A DNA stretch of 14,259 nt from Hungatella sp. UBA4396 (GTDB taxonomy: Bacteria; Bacillota; Clostridia; Lachnospirales; Lachnospiraceae): positions 1-14,259 of the forward strand of contig DGRE01000010.1 of NCBI GenBank assembly GCA_002389905.1. The letters run 5' to 3'. Of this stretch, positions 1 to 7,371 are shown one piece after another. A program made the translations under genes and the position numbers. Numbering within the stretch: the first letter of the stretch is position 1; each line of letters opens with the position of its first letter. The notes beneath the pieces are model-generated. The model saw only the letters and a list, made by a program, of their open reading frames with translations, searched no databases and had not been told where the DNA came from.

Positions 1-47
1 ACTATTTATAGTTTGTCACCTCCGTCCTGCTCCCATACTAAAGCCCC

Positions 48-116
48 AAGCTTAATTAAAGCTTAATGGAACGGTGAACATTTTGTGTCCGGTATTTGTT
101 TAAGCTTTGATTAAAC
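48..116. promoter_or_regulatory. Phased repeats, probable response-regulator operator
   Basis: GCTTAAT occurs at 50-56 and again at 61-67, exactly 11 bp apart. On the opposite strand GTTTAAT (116-110) and GCTTAAA (105-99) are also 11 bp apart. AAGCTT appears three times (48, 59, 102), the last about four helical turns after the second. Direct repeats with an 11-bp period are the known binding layout of tandem OmpR/PhoB-family dimers, and the next gene encodes such a regulator, so autoregulation is a reasonable inference. The downstream pair ends about 30 bp before the -10 box, a typical activator position. No binding partner is proven. Confidence 0.5.
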
Positions 117-143
117 TTGTTGAGGTAATATGGCATTGTAATA

Positions 144-152
144 TGTTATAAT
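144..152 (+). promoter_or_regulatory. Extended -10 promoter of the two-component operon
   Basis: TGTTATAAT gives a TG extension plus a perfect TATAAT (147-152). No -35 box is recognisable at 16-18 bp spacing, which suits an activator-dependent or extended -10 promoter. Transcription would begin near 159, leaving a leader of only about 15 nt before the ATG at 174. Confidence 0.55.
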
Positions 153-173
153 TAGCATAAGGAGGAATTACTT

Positions 174-848
174 ATGAGGATTCTTATTGTTGAAGACGAA
201 AAACGCCTTGCAGAAACTCTTGCTGATATTATCACTGAAAATAAAGATACTGCCGATGTCTGCCATGACGGCCAAAAGGGCCTGGACCATGCCCTTTCCG
301 GCATTTATGATGCTGTAATTCTGGATGTCATGCTGCCTCACATCAATGGCTTTGACATTGTCCGCTGTATGCGGGAACAGGGAAATACCACTCCGGTGCT
401 GATGCTGACGGCTAAAGGAGAGCTGGAGGACCGGATTATGGGACTGAATAACGGGGCTGATTATTACCTGACAAAGCCCTTTGAAACTCCGGAGCTTCTG
501 GCTTGTCTAAAGGCCATTACCCGGAGAGGCGGAGATATGAAGTCAGAGGAATTGACTTATGGGGATATTGAGGTCAGTCTTGCCGCCAGCGAGCTCATAT
601 GCAGGGGGCGTTCCGTGCGTCTGGGGGCAAAGGAGCTGGAGCTGATCCGGCTGCTCATAGCCAATCAGGGGATTTTGCTGCCAAAGGAGAGCATTTACTT
701 AAAAATATGGGGATATGAGGGGGAGGCTGAGGACAGCATTGTGGAAGTGTACCTTTCTTTTCTGAGAAAAAAACTGGATCACATCGGCTCAAAGGTGAAA
801 ATATCTGTGGTCCGCAGGGTGGGCTACCGTCTGGAGGTCAGGGAATGA
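174..848 (+). CDS. OmpR/PhoB-family response regulator
   Basis: DNA-binding response regulator of 224 aa, the usual length for the family. The N-terminal receiver domain (about 1-115) shows the acidic pocket E7/D8, phosphoacceptor D51 in ILDVMLP, T79 and K101 in LTKPFE. The C-terminal winged helix (about 125-222) has the family's LELIRLLIANQG and VYLSFLRKKLD segments and ends in VRRVGYRLE. GGAGG at 161-165 sits 8 nt before the ATG, supporting the start. The stop overlaps the kinase start by ATGA, so the two are translationally coupled and almost certainly partners. Repeats upstream suggest that it controls its own operon. The target genes and signal cannot be named; the linked isomerase-like gene is one candidate target. 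Confidence 0.93.
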   Translation: MRILIVEDEKRLAETLADIITENKDTADVCHDGQKGLDHALSGIYDAVILDVMLPHINGFDIVRCMREQGNTTPVLMLTAKGELEDRIMGLNNGADYYLTKPFETPELLACLKAITRRGGDMKSEELTYGDIEVSLAASELICRGRSVRLGAKELELIRLLIANQGILLPKESIYLKIWGYEGEAEDSIVEVYLSFLRKKLDHIGSKVKISVVRRVGYRLEVRE

Positions 849-2092
849 TCAGAAAGCTGCGGATTAAATTCATATTGATTGTTATGTCCATTGTGTCGGT
901 CATACTCCTGGCAATTTTTTTCACCATGATGATGACTACCCAAAGAAATAATGAAAGAATGAGCGAGGGCATGCTCCGTCAGGCTATAAAGACTGGCTCA
1001 TTTCCTTCTGGCAATGGTCAGCCGGCCGGTGATGCGAGACCCCACCCTCCGGGAGAAGACGGGCCGGGCAGGCGTTTTCCGGTTCTCGTAGTTGATATAA
1101 AAGAAGAAGGAAGCGTATCCACGGTGATCAATCAGCTGCATTTCATTGACCAGGAAGACGTGGAGCCTCTTGCAGAGCTGGTTTTAACCAGGGAAGATGA
1201 TCTCGGCATTCTCCCGGATTATGAACTGCGCTATTTAAGGGAGATCCGGGAAGGCGGGAGCCGGATCGCATTTGCGGATATATCAATGGAAAAAGAAATG
1301 ATGAAGGCTCAGATTGGAAACTCCCTCCTGATCGGCGGAGCTTCCATGGCGGTATTCTTCCTGATTACCGTATTTTTGGCCCGCTGGGCTGTAAAGCCTG
1401 TGGAAATTGCCTGGGACAGGCAGAAGCAATTCATTGCTAATGCTTCCCATGAGCTGAAAACTCCTCTGACCGTCATTTTATCCAATGCCGGTATGCTGCG
1501 GACGGGAAATTCCCTTGAGGATGAAAAAGCTGCCCGGCGGCTGGACCACATTCATGCAGAGGCCATGCGGATGAAACAGCTTGTGGAAGATATGCTGTTC
1601 CTTGCAAGGTCTGACCATGGGGAGAGGAGCCAGGTGTATGCTGCCGTGGATTTCAGCTACCTGGTAACCAGTGCTGTTCTTGTGTATGAGCCTGTCATAT
1701 ATGATGAGGAAAAGGAATTTTTCTATGAAATAGAAGACCATCTTTCGGTCATGGGTGATGAAGCCCGCTTGCAGCAGGTGATTCATATACTTCTTGACAA
1801 TGCCGGGAAGTATTCACCTTCCGGGGGGAGGATTCACCTTACTTTGAGGAAAGGGGAGCACAATGCTCTTTTACTGAAGGTTTCCAATGAAGGCGCACCC
1901 ATTCCAAAAGAGGAACTGGAACAGATTTTTCTAAGGTTTTACCGCTGTGACAGTTCCAGAAGCAGTCACGGAAGCTTTGGCCTTGGCCTTTCTATTGCCC
2001 AAAGCATTGTAAATGGACATAAAGGGAAAATATGGGCGGAAAGTGACGGGAAATCAGGAAATCATTTTTTTGTATCCCTGCCTCTGGCATAA
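845..2092 (+). CDS. Membrane sensor histidine kinase
   Basis: Sensor kinase of 415 aa that should phosphorylate the response regulator encoded just upstream (ATGA overlap; GGAGG at 833-837). Transmembrane helices lie at about 9-29 and 158-179, enclosing an extracytoplasmic segment of about 125 aa with a Gly/Pro-rich stretch (51-77). The kinase core is complete: H-box FIANASHELKTPL with H202, N-box LLDNAGKYS with N319, F-box IFLRFYR (361-367) and G-box GSFGLGLSIA (376-385). The G1 motif reads SNEGAPIP, a common variant of DxGxG. Only about 20 residues separate the second helix from the H-box, so no full HAMP domain fits. The signal is unknown. Confidence 0.93.
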   Translation: MIRKLRIKFILIVMSIVSVILLAIFFTMMMTTQRNNERMSEGMLRQAIKTGSFPSGNGQPAGDARPHPPGEDGPGRRFPVLVVDIKEEGSVSTVINQLHFIDQEDVEPLAELVLTREDDLGILPDYELRYLREIREGGSRIAFADISMEKEMMKAQIGNSLLIGGASMAVFFLITVFLARWAVKPVEIAWDRQKQFIANASHELKTPLTVILSNAGMLRTGNSLEDEKAARRLDHIHAEAMRMKQLVEDMLFLARSDHGERSQVYAAVDFSYLVTSAVLVYEPVIYDEEKEFFYEIEDHLSVMGDEARLQQVIHILLDNAGKYSPSGGRIHLTLRKGEHNALLLKVSNEGAPIPKEELEQIFLRFYRCDSSRSSHGSFGLGLSIAQSIVNGHKGKIWAESDGKSGNHFFVSLPLA

Positions 2093-2116
2093 TTATGAAC
2101 GAAAAAAGGAGAAGCC

Positions 2117-2995
2117 ATGAAATATTCATTGTTTACCGTAAGTGTACCGGAATTGACGCCGGAACAGGCCTTAATAAGGATGAAGGAATGCGGGTATGAC
2201 AGCGTGGACTGGAGAGTGGCCGCCATTCCAAACGACCCGGATATTTTAAAGGAAGAGCCGTCTTACTGGAGAAATAACCGTTGTACCTTTGACGTAGAAA
2301 CCATTGATCAAAAGGCAGAGGAAATAAAAGCTCTCTGCCATCAATACGGCCTCCATATTAATATGCTGTGCACCTACCTGACCTGCCGGGACAGTGAAGA
2401 GAGCATAGAGCGCTGCATGAAGGCGGCAAAGAAGATGGATTGTGCCAGAATCCGCATCAATGCGCCTTCCTATGATTTTAAACGAACTTACGGGGATCTG
2501 TTTGACGAGGCTGTGGAAGGGTTTAAAAAGGTGGAAGCTCTGGCTAAAAAGCATGGGGTGAAGGCTGATTTTGAAATGCACATGAGAACCATTGTCCCAA
2601 GTGCCAGCGCTGCTTTCCGTCTGGCCTCCCGGTTTGATCCGGCTTACATCGGAGTCATTTACGATACAGGAAATGTGGTTTATGAAGGGTTTGAAGAGTA
2701 TCAGATGGCCCTGGAGATTTTAGGACCTTATCTGGACCTGGTTCACGTAAAAAATGCCAGATGGGTGAAAAAGGAGATGGAGGGAAAAGAAAAGTTTGTT
2801 CCCGATTGGGCTCCCTTTGCAGATGGATATGCGGATTTTGAAAAAACTTTCCAGGCTCTTAAGAAAATAGGGTATGATGGGGTCATTACCTTTGAAGATT
2901 TTTCTTCTGCAGAAAACCCGGAAGAAAAGATAAAAAACGATATTTGCTATATCAGAGGCATTGTAGAAGCCCTGAATCAGAAAAAACAAGATTAA
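2117..2995 (+). CDS. Sugar phosphate isomerase/epimerase-like TIM barrel
   Basis: Protein of 292 aa with the AP-endonuclease-2/xylose-isomerase-like TIM-barrel pattern of sugar phosphate isomerases and epimerases. Likely metal or catalytic residues are E153 (DFEMH), D183 (IYDTGN), H210 (LVHVKN) and E260 (ITFEDF), at the usual strand ends. There is no signal peptide, so it is cytoplasmic. AGGAG at 2107-2111 lies 5 nt before the ATG. It starts 24 nt after the kinase stop on the same strand with no terminator between, so it is probably cotranscribed with the two-component genes. Substrate cannot be told from sequence; the family includes inosose, xylulose-phosphate and keto-sugar enzymes. The fold call is firm, the reaction is not. 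Confidence 0.82.
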   Translation: MKYSLFTVSVPELTPEQALIRMKECGYDSVDWRVAAIPNDPDILKEEPSYWRNNRCTFDVETIDQKAEEIKALCHQYGLHINMLCTYLTCRDSEESIERCMKAAKKMDCARIRINAPSYDFKRTYGDLFDEAVEGFKKVEALAKKHGVKADFEMHMRTIVPSASAAFRLASRFDPAYIGVIYDTGNVVYEGFEEYQMALEILGPYLDLVHVKNARWVKKEMEGKEKFVPDWAPFADGYADFEKTFQALKKIGYDGVITFEDFSSAENPEEKIKNDICYIRGIVEALNQKKQD

Positions 2996-3029
2996 TGAGA
3001 AAATGTTTCAAAAAGGGACTTGTATTTTC

Positions 3030-3103
3030 GGTTAGTCTATGCTAACATATAAACAGTTAGTAATAGCTAACAACATGTGAATATTCTATACATCAGACTA
3101 ACC
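3030..3103. promoter_or_regulatory. Tandem GTTAG-N6-CTAAC palindromes, orphan operator-like region
   Basis: Two 16-bp palindromes, GTTAGTCTATGCTAAC (3031-3046) and GTTAGTAATAGCTAAC (3056-3071), lie 25 bp apart start to start. A further CTAAC is at 3098-3102 within AGACTAACC (3095-3103), a perfect 9-bp inverted repeat of GGTTAGTCT (3030-3038). A weak promoter may overlap them: TTGTAT (3020-3025), 17 bp, TAACAT (3043-3048). From memory, GTTAG half-sites mark operators of the MarR-family repressor MepR, so a MarR-like site is one reading; RNA hairpins are another. No reading frame of useful size starts here on either strand. Confidence 0.5.
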
Positions 3104-3155
3104 CTCTGAATTTATCTTTCATTGACCTGTGAGAGATTAAGACTCCTACAAAAGG

Positions 3156-3192
3156 GCCGCACCTGTAACCGCATAACAGGGGCGGCTTTTTT
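3156..3192 (+). terminator. Rho-independent terminator upstream of topB
   Basis: An 11-bp stem pairs GCCGCACCTGT (3156-3166) with ACAGGGGCGGC (3176-3186) with one A/G mismatch and a 9-nt loop, followed by six T (3187-3192). A-rich bases before the stem can extend it. It would end transcripts from the isomerase operon and from any promoter in the palindrome region, isolating topB. Confidence 0.85.
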
Positions 3193-3199
3193 GCGTGGG

Positions 3200-3228
3200 T
3201 TGTAATAACGGGCCTGATAGGATATAAT
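3200..3228 (+). promoter_or_regulatory. Sigma-A type promoter of topB
   Basis: TTGTAA (3200-3205), a 17-bp spacer and a perfect TATAAT (3223-3228). It sits directly after the terminator and 31 bp before the chosen topB start, predicting transcription from about 3235. Confidence 0.8.
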
Positions 3229-3248
3229 TGTGAAAGAATCGCAAATCT

Positions 3249-3253
3249 GGAGG
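3249..3253 (+). promoter_or_regulatory. Ribosome site deciding the topB start
   Basis: GGAGG lies 6 nt before the ATG at 3260. The longer frame would open with GTG at 3230, just 2 nt after the -10 box, upstream of the expected transcript start and with no ribosome site, so it cannot be the normal start. Confidence 0.85.
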
Positions 3254-3259
3254 AAATAT

Positions 3260-5458
3260 ATGAAATCTTTAATTATAGCGGAGAAGCCATCGGTAGCAAG
3301 GGATATTGCACGGGTGCTTCAATGCAAAAAAAGCAATAACGGCGTGATCGAAGGGGAGCGTTACGTGGTGACCTGGGGCCTGGGCCATCTGGTCACTTTG
3401 GCGGACCCGGAGGATTACGATCCTAAATATAAGGAATGGAAGATGGAGGATCTTCCCATGATGCCGGACCGGTTCAAGCTTGAGGTGATCAAGCAGACCG
3501 GCAAGCAGTACAGTGTGGTAAAATCCCAGATCCACCGCAGCGATGTGGGAGAGATCATCATTGCTACTGATGCCGGACGAGAAGGAGAGCTGGTGGCAAG
3601 GCTGATTTTAGAAAAAGCTGGGAATAAAAAGCCCATGAAACGGCTCTGGATTTCCTCTGTTACAGATAAAGCCATTAAGGAAGGGTTTGCCAAATTAAAA
3701 AATGGCAAAGATTATGATAACCTATATGATGCGGCCATGTGCCGGGCGGAGGCGGACTGGCTGGTGGGAATCAACGCCACCAGGGCCTTGACCTGTAAAT
3801 ACAATGCCCAGCTAAGCTGCGGACGGGTGCAGACTCCCACTGTGGCTATTATTGCAAAGCGGGAGGAAGAGATCAGAAACTTTGTTCCAAAGCCCTATTA
3901 CGGAATTACGGCCAAATGCGCCAAGCCGGCCCTCACCTTTACCTGGAGGGATGAGAAATCAAAAAGCTACCGTTCCTTTGACCGGGACCGGATGGAGGCC
4001 ATTTTAAATAAAATGAAGGCTCAGGAAGAAGGCGTGATCACTGAGGTGAAAAGCGTTCCCAAGAAGGTTTACTCCCCTCAGCTTTACGATCTGACAGAAT
4101 TGCAGAGAGAGGCAAACCGCCGCTTTAATTACTCTGCAAAAGAGACGTTAAACATTATGCAGAGGCTCTATGAGAATCACAAGGTATTGACCTACCCCAG
4201 AACAGATTCCCGGTATTTGAGCTCTGACATTGTTCCTTCTATTAAAGAAAGGCTGGATGCCTGCGGCGTGGGACCTTACCGCAAGCTGGCAGGACGGCTT
4301 ATGAACCGGAAAATCGAAGCAAAACCATTTTTTGTAGATGACAAGAAGGTATCAGACCACCATGCCATCATTCCCACAGAGCAGTTTGTCCAACTGGACC
4401 ATATGACAATTGATGAGAGAAAGATCTATGATCTGGTAGTCCGCAGGTTCCTTGCAGTGCTGTATCCGCCTTTTGAGTATGACCAGACAGAGCTGATGCT
4501 GGATATGGGGGGAGAGACTTTTGCGGCAAGAGGAAAGGCTGTGACTGTCACAGGCTGGAAGGAAGTCTATGAGAATCAGGAGGAAGAAGATGAGGAGCAG
4601 GAATTAAAGGAACAGACTCTGCCTGTTATGAAAAAGGGAGACAGGCTTTCTGACCTCACCATTGTGATGACAGAGGGAAAGACAAAGCCTCCCGCACCCT
4701 TTAACGAGGCTACCCTTCTTTCTGCCATGGAAAATCCGGTTTCCTATATGGAGACAAGGGATTCGGGTCTGGCTAAGACCCTGGGAGAAACCGGAGGCCT
4801 GGGAACCGTGGCTACCAGGGCGGATATTATTGAAAAGCTGTTCTCCAGCTTTCTTTTGGAAAAGCGGGGAAAGGACATTTTTCTCACCTCCAAGGCCAAG
4901 CAGCTTCTGACCCTTGTGCCGGAGGACTTAAAAAAGCCGGAGCTGACTGCTGACTGGGAAATGAAGCTATCGGAAATCGCAGCAGGAAAATTAAAACGGG
5001 CTGCATTTATGGCGGATATCCGCAGCTATTCCGGGGATTTAATCCATCAGATTAAGTCCGGGGAAGGAAGTTTCCGTCATGATAACCTGACCAACACAAA
5101 ATGCCCTGAATGCGGCAAACGGATGTTGTCGGTCAAGGGGAAAAACAGCGAGATGCTGGTCTGCCAGGACAGGGAATGCGGCCACAGGGAAGTGGTATCC
5201 AGAACCAGCAACGCCAGATGCCCGGTGTGCCATAAAAAGCTGGAGCTGAAAGGCAAAGGAGAAGGACAGATTTTTGTCTGCAAATGCGGTTATAAGGAAA
5301 AACTTTCTGCCTTTAAGGACAGACGGGCCAAGGAAGGTGCGGGAGTGTCCAAAAAGGATGTGGCAAAATATTTGAACAAGCAGAAAAAAGAGACGGAGGA
5401 GCCCATTAATTCAGCCTTTGCAGACGCATTTGCAAAGCTGAAATTAAAGGATGATTAG
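3260..5458 (+). CDS. topB: DNA topoisomerase III (type IA)
   Basis: Type IA topoisomerase of 732 aa that cuts and passes single DNA strands, resolving replication and recombination intermediates. The N-terminal Toprim domain opens with KSLIIAEKPSVARD (E8) and carries TDAGREGE (D104, E108), the Firmicutes form in which glycine replaces the second aspartate. SCGRVQTPT lies at 186-194, and the active-site tyrosine is Y312 in LTYPRTDSRYL. A HHAIIPT motif and GLGTVATRADII follow. The C-terminus holds two four-cysteine zinc ribbons (C615/C618/C635/C640 and C654/C657/C674/C676). It has its own promoter. The start is the ATG after GGAGG; the length is normal for Firmicutes TopB. The receiver gene follows 26 nt later. 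Confidence 0.95.
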   Translation: MKSLIIAEKPSVARDIARVLQCKKSNNGVIEGERYVVTWGLGHLVTLADPEDYDPKYKEWKMEDLPMMPDRFKLEVIKQTGKQYSVVKSQIHRSDVGEIIIATDAGREGELVARLILEKAGNKKPMKRLWISSVTDKAIKEGFAKLKNGKDYDNLYDAAMCRAEADWLVGINATRALTCKYNAQLSCGRVQTPTVAIIAKREEEIRNFVPKPYYGITAKCAKPALTFTWRDEKSKSYRSFDRDRMEAILNKMKAQEEGVITEVKSVPKKVYSPQLYDLTELQREANRRFNYSAKETLNIMQRLYENHKVLTYPRTDSRYLSSDIVPSIKERLDACGVGPYRKLAGRLMNRKIEAKPFFVDDKKVSDHHAIIPTEQFVQLDHMTIDERKIYDLVVRRFLAVLYPPFEYDQTELMLDMGGETFAARGKAVTVTGWKEVYENQEEEDEEQELKEQTLPVMKKGDRLSDLTIVMTEGKTKPPAPFNEATLLSAMENPVSYMETRDSGLAKTLGETGGLGTVATRADIIEKLFSSFLLEKRGKDIFLTSKAKQLLTLVPEDLKKPELTADWEMKLSEIAAGKLKRAAFMADIRSYSGDLIHQIKSGEGSFRHDNLTNTKCPECGKRMLSVKGKNSEMLVCQDRECGHREVVSRTSNARCPVCHKKLELKGKGEGQIFVCKCGYKEKLSAFKDRRAKEGAGVSKKDVAKYLNKQKKETEEPINSAFADAFAKLKLKDD

Positions 5459-5484
5459 GACTTAAGGAAAGGCCGGGAGGCGTT

Positions 5485-5862
5485 ATGAGCATCAGAGTCA
5501 TAGCTGTAGATAATTCAGAAGAGTTGTTGGTAAAAATCACAGGTATTTTAAAGGAAATGAATGGGGTGGAACTGTGCGGCAGCTTCCCCGAAGCAATCGG
5601 AGCCATGCAGTATGTGAGGGAAAATCCCGTGGATATGGTATTTTCTGATGTAGTCATGCCGGATATCAGCGGAATTACCTTTGCAGCCAAGCTGTATGAG
5701 CTTCCTGACCATCCCGAAGTGGTGCTGTTATCAGGAATTCCGGGGTTTTCTCTGGAAGCCTGGAAAATAAGGGCATATGATTTCATTGTAAAGCCTTATA
5801 CAAGGGCCCAGATTGCAAAGGTGGTGAACCGGTATATCAGGGAGAATGAAAGAGCGGTATAA
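5485..5862 (+). CDS. Single-domain response regulator (receiver only)
   Basis: Stand-alone receiver domain of 125 aa with no output domain. Phosphoacceptor D55 lies in VFSDVVMPD, with S83 and K103 (FIVKPY) in the switch positions. The acidic pocket reads VDN (D9-N10) where most receivers have two acids, so metal binding may be weaker. GGGAGG at 5475-5480 is only 4 nt from the ATG; AAGGAAAGG lies just upstream. It begins 26 nt after topB with no terminator between, so it is probably cotranscribed. No kinase is adjacent; the kinase at 845-2092 already has a partner. It may act by protein contact or as a phosphate sink. I found no HTH or LytTR remnant after the stop. Confidence 0.85.
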   Translation: MSIRVIAVDNSEELLVKITGILKEMNGVELCGSFPEAIGAMQYVRENPVDMVFSDVVMPDISGITFAAKLYELPDHPEVVLLSGIPGFSLEAWKIRAYDFIVKPYTRAQIAKVVNRYIRENERAV

Positions 5863-5912
5863 GCAACAGGGACTGTTAAAAGAGAAATTTACAGGATTTT
5901 ACAATAAAGATG

Positions 5913-5950
5913 GGCCGGATCATCATATTAGACGATCCGGCCTGATTTTT
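5913..5950. terminator. Bidirectional terminator between convergent units
   Basis: A perfect 9-bp stem, GGCCGGATC (5913-5921) with GATCCGGCC (5934-5942), encloses a 12-nt loop and is followed on the plus strand by TGATTTTT. On the minus strand the trailing bases are also T-rich (CTTTATT). It lies 50 nt after the receiver gene and 28 nt after the end of the sugar-binding gene, so it can stop both. Confidence 0.82.
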
Positions 5951-5970
5951 GTATTTGCAGTCATTGCAGC

Positions 5971-7350
5971 TTATTTATATTCCTCTAATATCTCACTCAT
6001 GTTTTCGTGAAGCTGTGCGGCGACCTCCTCTGCCGTACGGGAGCCATCCACAACCATGGGGTCCATTGCCTCATTAAAGCTTTCATTCAGATTCTGGAAA
6101 GGAACAGAAGTCTCATCAGCAGCCATTTTTGCATCGATGGTGCCTGCTATTTCCATAAACAGCTTCATTTCATCCTGGAATGCTGTAAATTTTATACCTT
6201 CTTTCATCAGGCTTTCTCTTACAGGGATAAAGTTTCCGGCTTCACAAAAGCCTTTCATCTGCTCGGCAGCGGTGAGGTATTCCACAACAATGGCAGCAGC
6301 TTTGGGATATTTTGTTTCTTTATAAGCAAATATGCCGTTTCCGCCCATATCAGAACCTGTCTTGCCGTTTCTCTGAGGCATATAAGTCACTCCCCAGCCG
6401 TCAGGCATATTTTCCTGCATGTAAGAGCAGTGCCAGCTTCCTGCAAAATCAAAGGCCAGCTGATTTGCCACAAACATCATATTGGCAGCAGGAGTTGCTG
6501 TAAATCCTACATTATTGATCAGGTCTTCTTTTCTCCAGGACTCATACAACTTAAGTGCTTCCAGAACCTGAGGCGTATTCATGGTAATTTCCGTCTGGTC
6601 CTGGTTCATCAAAGCACCGCCGTTCATGTAAATGAAGGGCAGATAGCGGTAACCGGAAGAGTTTTCCCATATTCCGGCCATGGCATAATCCAGGTTATTA
6701 TCCTGCTTCAGCTTGCGGGCTATTTCAGTAAGTTCCTCCCAGCTCCATGCTTCGTCGATGGATTTGGGAACTTGGATTCCGGCATTTTCCAGCATCTTCT
6801 TATTATAAAACAAGGCAATTACATCCGTGTGGTGAGGCATAGCAATCAGTTTGCCATTGTAGGTACAGGCTTCCTTAAATGCAGGGATGAGATCGCTTAA
6901 ATTTTCCTCAGAAATATAAGGAGTCAGATCCAGCATGGTATCGGTCTGTTTGAATTTCCCCAACCTCTGATAGGTATACCGCATGACATCGGGCCAGTCA
7001 TTTCCGGCAATTCTGGTGTCAAGCTGATCCCGGTATGTATTGGACGGATAAACCTGGGGCTTAATGGTGATCTCCGGGTGATCCTTTTGCAGATTTTCAA
7101 TGGCCCAGTCCCAGGCAGCTTTATCCGATTGGGAACCTTCCCAATATGTAATTTCGATCTCAGCTCCTTCTTCTGCCGTCAGCTCTTCCGCTTCGCCTCC
7201 GGCTGCTGCTCCCTCAGTCGGTGCAGAAGTTCCTTCCGGTGCGGCCTGTGTGGTTCCGCCACCGTCGGATGAACCGCATCCAGCGACCGATCCGGCTGTA
7301 AGCATAAGCCCCAGCCCAAGTGCCAAAAGTCTCTTTCCTGTTTTTTTCAT
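5971..7350 (-). CDS. ABC sugar transporter substrate-binding lipoprotein
   Basis: Family 1 extracellular solute-binding protein of 459 aa for a CUT1 carbohydrate importer. The N-terminus is a lipoprotein signal: KKTGKR, a hydrophobic core, then lipobox SVAGC with C25 as the lipidated residue. A Gly/Ala/Glu-rich linker (about 26-64) precedes the mature fold, which begins EIEITYWEGS. Family hallmarks include ALFYNKKMLENAGI (179-192), SWEELTEIARKL (203-214), AFDFAGSWHCSYM (299-311) and GGNGIFAY (336-343). CAGGAGGA at 7364-7357 is 6 nt from the ATG. It is the last gene of the operon, 21 nt after the second permease. The sugar cannot be inferred; the tryptophan- and tyrosine-rich fold suits an oligosaccharide or glycoside. 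Confidence 0.92.
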   Translation of the reverse strand: MKKTGKRLLALGLGLMLTAGSVAGCGSSDGGGTTQAAPEGTSAPTEGAAAGGEAEELTAEEGAEIEITYWEGSQSDKAAWDWAIENLQKDHPEITIKPQVYPSNTYRDQLDTRIAGNDWPDVMRYTYQRLGKFKQTDTMLDLTPYISEENLSDLIPAFKEACTYNGKLIAMPHHTDVIALFYNKKMLENAGIQVPKSIDEAWSWEELTEIARKLKQDNNLDYAMAGIWENSSGYRYLPFIYMNGGALMNQDQTEITMNTPQVLEALKLYESWRKEDLINNVGFTATPAANMMFVANQLAFDFAGSWHCSYMQENMPDGWGVTYMPQRNGKTGSDMGGNGIFAYKETKYPKAAAIVVEYLTAAEQMKGFCEAGNFIPVRESLMKEGIKFTAFQDEMKLFMEIAGTIDAKMAADETSVPFQNLNESFNEAMDPMVVDGSRTAEEVAAQLHENMSEILEEYK

Positions 7351-7371
7351 TTACAATCCTCCTGTTTTTTA

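Noticed and set aside
17..23. Minus-strand GGAGGTG resembling a ribosome site of a divergent gene
   Set aside because: The 16 nt that remain to the window edge contain no start codon, so any start would be too far away.
3124..3207. Short TTG-started frame of 27 codons through the terminator
   Set aside because: No ribosome site, rare start codon and passage through a strong hairpin; not a credible small protein.
5858..5912. Frameshifted output domain after the receiver gene
   Set aside because: No helix-turn-helix or LytTR residues are seen in any frame before the terminator; the gene is a true single-domain receiver.
5846..6010. 54-codon plus-strand frame starting inside the receiver gene
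   Set aside because: It runs through the two-way terminator and into the end of the convergent lipoprotein gene and has no plausible function; a chance frame.
6007..6900. Long open frame (297 codons) on the plus strand
   Set aside because: Lies wholly antisense to the sugar-binding lipoprotein gene, begins at GTG without a ribosome site, and its translation shows no recognisable domain.
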